Below, in pieces: positions 1 through 5,075 of a DNA stretch of 5,075 bases. The number at the start of each line of letters is the position of its first letter. Position 1 is the stretch's first letter. The notes beneath the pieces were generated by a model. That model did no database searches. It was not told the origin of the DNA and worked only from the letters and a program-made list of their open reading frames with translations. The DNA comes from an uncultured Bacteroidales bacterium. Lineage in GTDB: Bacteria > Bacteroidota > Bacteroidia > Bacteroidales > UBA932. The translations under genes were made by a program, and so were the position numbers. The stretch is taken from NCBI GenBank assembly GCA_946545765.1, contig CAMNNS010000108.1, positions 1-5,075 of the forward strand, read 5' to 3'.

Positions 1-588
1 AGTAGAAAGGGAGAAATAGCTTATCTCCTACCAAGAATGTTAAAGGTGATGGAATATTTTAAGGAGTACAGATTTCTATTAGCAACTGCACCCTCTATTC
101 CCGATAACTTTTATCATAAAATAATAGAGAATTATCTTAACAAAAAAGTAGAAGACAACTCAGTAAAAGAGGATATTATAAAAAGACTAACATTGTTAAG
201 AGATCAGACCTATTCTATTATGAAACATTCAGATGCGGCAATAATTAACTCAGGGACAGCTTCTTTGGAGGGGGCATTAATCGGAGTACCACAAGTAGTT
301 GGCTACGGAGCATCTGAGATAACATATCAAATTGCTAAAAGATTAGTTAAAGGGATAAAGTATATCAGCCTTGCCAACTTAATCCTAAATAAACAAATTT
401 TTAAAGAGCTTATTCAACATGATTGCACTCCCGAGATAATTTCTAAAGAGTTAAAAGAAATTCTATATAATGTTGAATATAGAAATAGAATGAAAGAAGA
501 TTATCAGAAAGTTAGAGAAATATTAGGAGGTGGTGGAGCATCAGACGCTATTGCAAAAGCAATGATAGAGGAGATACATAAAAACTAA
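1..588 (+). CDS. lpxB: Lipid-A-disaccharide synthase, C-terminal half (5'-truncated by window edge)
   Basis: Inverting glycosyltransferase (GT-B fold, family GT19). It joins UDP-2,3-diacylglucosamine to 2,3-diacylglucosamine-1-phosphate to give the lipid A disaccharide, at the cytoplasmic face of the inner membrane. The frame is open from base 1, and the first codons (SRKGEI) match the GSRxxEI motif that opens the C-terminal nucleotide-sugar-binding domain, so the ATG at 37 is internal and not the start. About 195 residues are visible and roughly 185 N-terminal ones lie outside. Seen in order: LLPRML just after the edge; SDAAIINSGTASLEGAL (bases about 226-276), the family's SGTA(S/A)LE signature; VPQVVGY; then AKRLVKGIKYISLANLI, very close to the E. 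coli LpxB segment; and a glycine-rich LGGGGASDAIAKAM tail. The residue after VVGY is Gly, where E. coli has Arg. It stops with TAA at 586-588, overlapping the stop of convergent yggS. Identification is firm; the N-terminal half and promoter cannot be assessed. Confidence 0.95.
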   Translation, partial: SRKGEIAYLLPRMLKVMEYFKEYRFLLATAPSIPDNFYHKIIENYLNKKVEDNSVKEDIIKRLTLLRDQTYSIMKHSDAAIINSGTASLEGALIGVPQVVGYGASEITYQIAKRLVKGIKYISLANLILNKQIFKELIQHDCTPEIISKELKEILYNVEYRNRMKEDYQKVREILGGGGASDAIAKAMIEEIHKN

Positions 589-1247
589 TATTGCCTCTCT
601 CCAAAAATTTGGGTACCTATTCTAACCATTGTACTCCCCTCTTCTACAGCAATTTTATAATCACCACTCATACCTATTGAGAGTTCATTAAACTTTGATA
701 GTTGGGGATAAGAATTTTTAATCTCTTTAAATAAATTTGATATTTGCCGAAACTCTCCCCTTATTTGTTCTTGATTAGTAGTAAAAGATGCCATACCCAT
801 TAGTCCACAAATATCTACACATTTCAAAGGCTCGTGTTCTAACTTATCCAATAAACAAACTAATTCTTTTGGAGAAAAGCCCTGTTTTGTCTCTTCTTGA
901 GCTATATAAAGTTCTAATAAACAATTCACTCTTAAAGATTTAGAAAGACAATATTTTTCAATTTCAAATAAAAGTTTTTCACTCCCGACAGAATGGATAA
1001 GTTTAACATAAGGAACAACTAATTTTATCTTATTTGTTTGAAGATTTCCAATAAAATGCCACTCTATATCTTTTGGCAACTTGTCAACTTTATTATAAAG
1101 CTCTTGCGGCCTACTTTCAGCAAATATTTTTTGTCCTGCATTATAAGCCTCCATTATTTTTTCTACTGTATGAAATTTAGAAACTGCCACAAGATTAACA
1201 CCTTGTGGCAGTTCATTTTTTATTCTATTTATCTCTTTGGAAATCAT
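585..1247 (-). CDS. yggS: YggS/PROSC family pyridoxal phosphate homeostasis protein
   Basis: PLP-binding protein with the fold-type III TIM-barrel of alanine racemase but without its second domain. The family buffers and delivers PLP in the cytoplasm, and its loss disturbs amino-acid and vitamin B6 metabolism; no enzymatic reaction is established. It has 220 residues, normal for the family. Visible motifs: VAVSKFH with the probable Schiff-base lysine K24; FAESRPQEL (42-50), the Bacteroidetes version of FGEN/FGES; EWHFIGNLQTNK (62-73); AQEETKQGF (116-124); CGLMGMA (147-153); and the C-terminal phosphate-binding LSIGMSGD (189-196) and EEGSTMVRIGTQIFGER (202-218). Ala43 stands where Gly is usual. 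The start is well fixed: the codon directly before this ATG is an in-frame TAG, and the protein begins at the expected place ahead of the first beta strand. It lies 10 nt after yidC with no promoter visible between them, so it is probably the last gene of that operon. Confidence 0.95.
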   Translation of the reverse strand: MISKEINRIKNELPQGVNLVAVSKFHTVEKIMEAYNAGQKIFAESRPQELYNKVDKLPKDIEWHFIGNLQTNKIKLVVPYVKLIHSVGSEKLLFEIEKYCLSKSLRVNCLLELYIAQEETKQGFSPKELVCLLDKLEHEPLKCVDICGLMGMASFTTNQEQIRGEFRQISNLFKEIKNSYPQLSKFNELSIGMSGDYKIAVEEGSTMVRIGTQIFGERQY

Positions 1248-1257
1248 CTAAACACCA

Positions 1258-3189
1258 TTATTTATTTTTAGCTCTCTCCCTTTGTAATCGCTCTTGTTCT
1301 TTCATTATCTGCTCCATTCTCTCTCTCCATTTTGATTTTTTTGCTGGTTTAGAAGCATTCATACTCGCTTTTGATTTTAATTGCTGATATAGCTTCTCTT
1401 CATCAACAAAATATCTCCTGATAACCCATGTCTGAATTATTGTTATTAAGTTGGATAACATATAATAATAGCTCAAACCTGCTGAGAAATTGTTACATAA
1501 AACCAACATAAATATTGGCATAAAGTAAAGTTGCATACCTCGCATTCCCGCCATTTGCCCATTCTGAGGCATCTGATCCAAATTGATTTTTGAATAGAAA
1601 TACATCGAGATAGCCATTAACAAAGCAAATAAGCTCACATGATTACCATATAGCGGTATGTTAAATGGTAAATTTAAAACAGAATCATATCCACTTAAAT
1701 CTGATGCCCATAAGAAAGAGTGTTGCCTTAACTCAAAAGAAACTGGGAAAAACCTAAACATTGCAAACAAAATCGGAATCTGCAATAACATAGGCAAACA
1801 ACCACCCATCATACTTACACCAGTCTTTCTGTACAACGCCATAGTCTCCTGCTGTTTCTTTAGTGCATCTTCTTTACGAGGATATTTAGCATTGATTTTT
1901 TCTATCTCAGGTTTTAACACCTTCATCTTAGCATTTGAGATATAAGATTTTAGTGTTAACGGTGATAATACTAATTTTATAAGAATGGTCATTATCAAAA
2001 TAATGATTCCATAATTAGAGATAAATCTTCTTAAGAAATCAAAAACATTTATAATAACAACTCTATTTATCCAACCTATTATATGCTTGCCCAAAGGGAT
2101 GATCTTCTCAAAACCTTTATTATAACTCTTTAATTCTTTGTACAAGTTAGGGCCTAAATAGAAATAGAATGGGATATTATCACTGCTACCACCAAGATAA
2201 TCTAAAGCCATCTCAGCTTTGCAATAAAATAAATCATTATCGGGATTATCTTTATCGTAGAACTTATACGACAAATTACCTGAATTAAAATTATTTTCTG
2301 CCATTAAAATTGCAGAGAAAAACTGTTGTTGAAAGGCAAACCACGAGAGTTTAGTTGAAATATTTGTACTGCTCTCATTTTTCCTCATCCCCAAGTTTTC
2401 TGCCGAATTATCTGAAGGGTATTTATAGCTAACCGTAGAGTAATTTTTCTCGTTATCGTACCCTTTTTCAAATCTTGAAATTCTTAATCCCCAATCTAAT
2501 TCAAATTGAGAAACATTTTTTGGAATGATACTCTCCATCCCACTTGTAACTATATTTAATCCAAGTAAATAGCTATCTTCTGGAAGAGTATATACATAGT
2601 CTAAATAAGCACCACCACTAAAAGATAATCTAAATACAATAGACGAATCTGTTTGGGAATGTGCTGTAAAATTAAAATTATTCGTACTTATTCGCTGGTC
2701 GGTGAAAAAGACCATAGAAAAGTCTGAGTAGCCATCTTTAATCAAATACAGAGATGAACTATCGTGAGTGAAATATTGTTTAAGTAATGCTTGTTTTATC
2801 TGAGCACCTTTTGATGTAAAATCAATTTTTAATTTACTATTCTCTAATGTAAAAGTCTCTTCTGCAGCGGTATAAGAGAGTTCTAAAAGAGAATCACGAT
2901 ATGTAGGAGCAACAACTGAAGAAGAATCTATTACTTCATTAGCTACACTAACCTCATTGGAGCGGGTGTCTTGTGCTACAGGTTTAATTCCTAATCTAAT
3001 ATTTCTTAAAGAGTCGGCTACTCTTAATGAGTCTGCAATTCTTGGGTTGGTCAAAGCCTCTACCCTCAATAGAGAATCTTTAATAAAAATTTCTCTTTGT
3101 CTTTTTATCTCTCTTCTTTGGTTAAAAATACTAAAGCCTATTAAGACTAAAAAGATTAGTATAAAACCAATTACGTTATTTTTCTGCAT
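1258..3189 (-). CDS. yidC: Membrane protein insertase YidC (long form with periplasmic domain)
   Basis: Oxa1/YidC/Alb3 insertase of the inner membrane. It inserts and folds membrane proteins alone or with SecYEG. The 643 residues suit a Gram-negative YidC. In order: N-terminal membrane anchor (about 6-22), a charged linker with DSLR repeats (38-63), the periplasmic beta domain (about 110-350), an amphipathic helix (about 367-389), then the conserved five-helix core. Core helices are near 392-411, 463-481, 517-533, 551-566 and 568-590. The cytoplasmic helical hairpin (413-457) contains AKMKVLKPEIEKINAKYP, and GGCLPMLLQIPILFAMF (462-478) is the family signature. Lys405 lies where E. coli has the essential groove Arg366 (TFIVRG versus TILIKL); as I recall, Lys is usual in Bacteroidetes. 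The tail (597-643) is strongly basic and probably faces the ribosome. The start matches the usual MxKNxxIGF N-terminus. The ATG lies 2 nt after the upstream TAG (TAGTAATG), which suggests translational coupling; an AAAGAG about 9 nt upstream is only a weak ribosome site. Confidence 0.97.
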   Translation of the reverse strand: MQKNNVIGFILIFLVLIGFSIFNQRREIKRQREIFIKDSLLRVEALTNPRIADSLRVADSLRNIRLGIKPVAQDTRSNEVSVANEVIDSSSVVAPTYRDSLLELSYTAAEETFTLENSKLKIDFTSKGAQIKQALLKQYFTHDSSSLYLIKDGYSDFSMVFFTDQRISTNNFNFTAHSQTDSSIVFRLSFSGGAYLDYVYTLPEDSYLLGLNIVTSGMESIIPKNVSQFELDWGLRISRFEKGYDNEKNYSTVSYKYPSDNSAENLGMRKNESSTNISTKLSWFAFQQQFFSAILMAENNFNSGNLSYKFYDKDNPDNDLFYCKAEMALDYLGGSSDNIPFYFYLGPNLYKELKSYNKGFEKIIPLGKHIIGWINRVVIINVFDFLRRFISNYGIIILIMTILIKLVLSPLTLKSYISNAKMKVLKPEIEKINAKYPRKEDALKKQQETMALYRKTGVSMMGGCLPMLLQIPILFAMFRFFPVSFELRQHSFLWASDLSGYDSVLNLPFNIPLYGNHVSLFALLMAISMYFYSKINLDQMPQNGQMAGMRGMQLYFMPIFMLVLCNNFSAGLSYYYMLSNLITIIQTWVIRRYFVDEEKLYQQLKSKASMNASKPAKKSKWRERMEQIMKEQERLQRERAKNK

Positions 3190-3191
3190 TA

Positions 3192-4946
3192 CTAAAACTC
3201 TTTGTCAATCATTTTAATTTTTTGCTCAAGTTGCCTAAGCTCTTCTCTACTTACCTCTACCTTTTGCTTAATCTCATCAATTAGTTTATCGGCATTCTTA
3301 CTTTTTGCAAAAAATCCAATATTATTCTCTAATGTTGCAATATCACCCTCTATTTTTCTAAATTTATTTAATAACTTTTCTCTCTCAGCTCTAATACCTT
3401 TATCACCTTTTCCTGAGGTTTTTGCATCTGCTATTAAACGAGTTAGACGACCTAATTTTCTCTCCTCTTTCTTGTTTCTTATCTCTTCGAAGTGAATATT
3501 TAAAGCTTTATCAAATTCTGTTTGGATTTTTTCTTTTTCAGAGAATGGAACAAATCCAATTGAGTTCCACCTCTTCAAAAATTCCTCTAAAGCAACAATA
3601 TCTGACTCTTTATCTGAAGAGACATAGTTCTTAACATCCTCTATAATAGCCTTTTTCGCATCTAAATTTTGTGCATAACTTTGTTCCTCTGCACCAAGAT
3701 GTTGTGCTTTATTCTCAAAAAACTCATCGCAAGCAGCACGAAATCTTTTCCAAATTGCATCTGAATGTTTACGAGCAACCGGACCAACTTGTTTCCAAAC
3801 TCGCTGAAGATTAATGAATTGGTCTGTTGCGGTTTTCCAATCTGTACTTGTCTTTAATTTCTCTGCTTGCTCACATAAATCCTCTTTTTTCTTGAGATTT
3901 TCAGCCATAATATCCTTAAATTTAGAGTAATACTCTCTTTTATTGTTATAAAACAAATCACAAGCTGCTCTAAATCTATCGTATATTTTTTGATTTTCTT
4001 TTTTAGAGGCAAAACCTATTGTTCTCCATTTTGCTTGTAAATCTTCTATCTGCTTAGAGATAGAGTTCCACAAATTAGATTCCTCTATTTTAGTGTTTGC
4101 CAACTCTTCTGCTTTTTCACACAACTCAGTCTTAGCCAATAAATTAGCTTTTTGAGACTCTTTAAGATTTTCAAAATGCTCCTGATGTTTTCTATTTATT
4201 ACCGAGGTTGCTGCTTTAAATCTGTTCCAAATATTCTCTCTTTCACTTTTAGCAACAGGACCTAACTCTTTCCACTCATCGTGAAGCCTTTGTAAATCAT
4301 TAAATGCCTTAACTGCATCTTTCTCTTGTATAAGGGCTTCTGCCTTTTCGCATAATTCATTTTTTGCCTCAAGATTCTTTCTAAAATCTAAATCTCTAAA
4401 GTCATTATTTATCTTAACAAAATCATAAAACTTCTCTACCGTATGATTATAATTATCCCACAAATCTTTTGCTTTATCAACAGGGACACTTCCTATAGAT
4501 TTCCATTTAGCTTGTAGATCTCTAAATTCTGGAAATGTTTGATTTACATCGCCCGCATCTTCTAAAAGTTTATTGATTCTATTTATAATATCTAATTTCT
4601 CTTTCAGGTTCTCCTCTTTTTTCTCTTGAATTTCTTTAGAATAAGCATTTCTAATAACCTTGCACTGAGCAAATAAGTCCTTAAATGCTTTTTCAACTTC
4701 CTCAAAAGGATTCGCTTCTCCTGCAGGACTTTCTTTACCTATTTCTACAAATTCTCCCGATGCAATTTTTTCCTTTCTGAGAACTTTATAAAAAGCTGCT
4801 TTAATAATTTCTGCATTTTTATATAGCTCTTGTTGATCACCCCTATCTAACATTTCTTTAAAAAGCGTTAAAATCTCATTTAAAGACTTGTTAGAGTAAT
4901 CTATCTCTAAATTTGCACCCTGAATTGCATTAGCATTATCTTCCAT
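3192..4946 (-). CDS. DUF349 repeat protein, function unknown
   Basis: A 584-residue, highly charged, almost wholly helical protein with no signal peptide or membrane segment, so probably cytoplasmic. After an acidic N-terminal region (1-110) it has five DUF349-type repeats of 76-82 residues. Their cores are W148-KSIG, W225-KELG, W307-RTIG, W384-KQVG and W460-NSIG, each followed by an (L/I)W/Y-x-RF-type helix such as IWNRFKAA (239-246), IYDRFRAACDLF (321-332) and IWKRFRAACDEFF (398-410). Linkers carry L-x-AK-x-ELCEKAE or close variants at 192-203, 269-280 and 351-362. The C-terminus (about 498-584) is a lysine/glutamate-rich helix that looks like a coiled coil (LENNIGFFAKSKNADKLI and after). 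The start is fixed by an in-frame TAA immediately upstream of the ATG. No function can be assigned: DUF349 is a family of unknown role, often multi-copy in Bacteroidetes. It is the first gene of the probable operon with yidC and yggS, 2 nt before yidC. A structural or nucleic-acid/ribosome-associated role is possible but is only inference from composition and neighbour. Confidence 0.93.
   Translation of the reverse strand: MEDNANAIQGANLEIDYSNKSLNEILTLFKEMLDRGDQQELYKNAEIIKAAFYKVLRKEKIASGEFVEIGKESPAGEANPFEEVEKAFKDLFAQCKVIRNAYSKEIQEKKEENLKEKLDIINRINKLLEDAGDVNQTFPEFRDLQAKWKSIGSVPVDKAKDLWDNYNHTVEKFYDFVKINNDFRDLDFRKNLEAKNELCEKAEALIQEKDAVKAFNDLQRLHDEWKELGPVAKSERENIWNRFKAATSVINRKHQEHFENLKESQKANLLAKTELCEKAEELANTKIEESNLWNSISKQIEDLQAKWRTIGFASKKENQKIYDRFRAACDLFYNNKREYYSKFKDIMAENLKKKEDLCEQAEKLKTSTDWKTATDQFINLQRVWKQVGPVARKHSDAIWKRFRAACDEFFENKAQHLGAEEQSYAQNLDAKKAIIEDVKNYVSSDKESDIVALEEFLKRWNSIGFVPFSEKEKIQTEFDKALNIHFEEIRNKKEERKLGRLTRLIADAKTSGKGDKGIRAEREKLLNKFRKIEGDIATLENNIGFFAKSKNADKLIDEIKQKVEVSREELRQLEQKIKMIDKEF
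3456..4604 (-). repeat. Five tandem DUF349 repeat units within the coding sequence
   Basis: Residues about 115-497 of the DUF349 protein fold into five tandem units of about 230 bp each. The core tryptophans at 148, 225, 307, 384 and 460 are spaced 77, 82, 77 and 76 residues apart. Units 2 to 4 are the most alike (ELCEKAE linkers, RFxAA helices); units 1 and 5 are diverged, with NYN in place of RFK in unit 1 and EFD in unit 5. The repetition is clear in protein but weak in DNA, so the units are old duplications and not a recent expansion. Confidence 0.8.
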
Positions 4947-5075
4947 TTAATAAAATTTTATTTTTAGTTGTAATTATATATCGTACAAATATAAGAAAAA
5001 AAGAGAAGATTTTAGAATAATAGAGGGGTAAATTGTAGAAACTCTAAAGTTCATTTTAACCGAGAAAAAAAAGTG
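4947..5075. other. Intergenic leader region upstream of the operon
   Basis: This is 129 nt of very AT-rich DNA to the right window edge. On the minus strand the last 25 nt before the ATG (AACTAAAAATAAAATTTTAT and following) hold no Shine-Dalgarno sequence, in keeping with A/T-rich Bacteroidetes translation starts. Apart from the -7 box there is a T-run on the minus strand (about 4995-5001) and a purine-rich tract at the edge (5062-5072). I see no RNA gene, riboswitch, strong hairpin or small ORF with support. The next gene to the right is outside the window. Confidence 0.6.
4986..4993 (-). promoter_or_regulatory. Probable Bacteroidetes-type -7 box of the DUF349-yidC-yggS operon
   Basis: Read on the minus strand, the site is TATATTTG, an exact match to the Bacteroidetes sigma-ABfr -7 consensus TAnnTTTG. 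It would place the transcription start near 4980 and give a leader of roughly 30-35 nt before the ATG at 4946. No good TTTG -33 element is seen about 19-21 bp further upstream (the region there is ATTCTAAAATC), so the assignment rests on the -7 box and its position. It is the only credible promoter seen in front of the three genes. Confidence 0.5.

Noticed and set aside
37..39. ATG at 37 as the start of a short complete gene.
   Set aside because: The frame is open to base 1, and the codons before it encode the conserved SRKGEI motif of LpxB, so the gene is cut by the window edge.
1038..1387. Two plus-strand ORFs of 77 and 60 codons opposite the yggS start and the yidC end.
   Set aside because: They lie antisense to firmly identified genes, and their products are rich in Phe/Ile/Leu/Ser as expected from the complement of AT-rich Lys/Glu codons. 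They match no family I recognise.
1658..1945. Plus-strand ORF of 95 codons inside yidC.
   Set aside because: It is antisense to the conserved YidC core and shows no recognisable domain or translation signal.
2957..3634. Plus-strand ORFs of 86, 97 and 70 codons across the yidC start and the DUF349 3' end.
   Set aside because: They are shadows of Lys/Glu-rich coding sequence read on the opposite strand. Their Leu/Phe/Ser-rich products look like membrane proteins only for that reason.
5040..5051. Small inverted repeat AACTCTAAAGTT as a possible terminator or operator.
   Set aside because: The stem is only 4 bp, AT-rich, does not extend outwards and lacks a following T-run. It is expected by chance in such sequence.

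Overview
The window looks like an ordinary housekeeping segment of an AT-rich Bacteroidota (Bacteroidetes) chromosome, most likely of the order Bacteroidales. Four signs point there. The YidC is the long form, with a large periplasmic domain and Bacteroidetes-type motifs. The YggS carries an ESRPQEL motif in place of the proteobacterial GENYVQE. The repetitive DUF349 protein is of the kind common in this phylum. The only credible promoter has a Bacteroidetes-type -7 box (TAnnTTTG), and the start codons have A/T-rich leaders rather than strong Shine-Dalgarno sites. Codon use is uniformly AT-rich, and I see no sign of recent transfer, mobile DNA, CRISPR or RNA genes.

Layout. Positions 1-588 (+) hold the C-terminal half of lpxB (lipid-A-disaccharide synthase), cut by the left window edge. 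The other three genes lie on the minus strand and form one tight unit read from right to left: a five-repeat DUF349 protein (4946-3192), then yidC (3189-1258), then yggS (1247-585). The gaps are 2 nt and 10 nt. The stop codons of yggS and lpxB overlap by 4 nt, so the two transcription units converge with no intergenic space. A 129-nt leader region (4947-5075) carries the probable promoter of the three-gene unit.

Functionally, lpxB makes the lipid A disaccharide for the outer membrane, yidC inserts and folds inner-membrane proteins, and yggS keeps free pyridoxal phosphate in balance. The role of the DUF349 protein is not known to me. Its 2-nt junction with yidC suggests co-translation and is the most interesting lead here. 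I did not find a convincing new system in the window.
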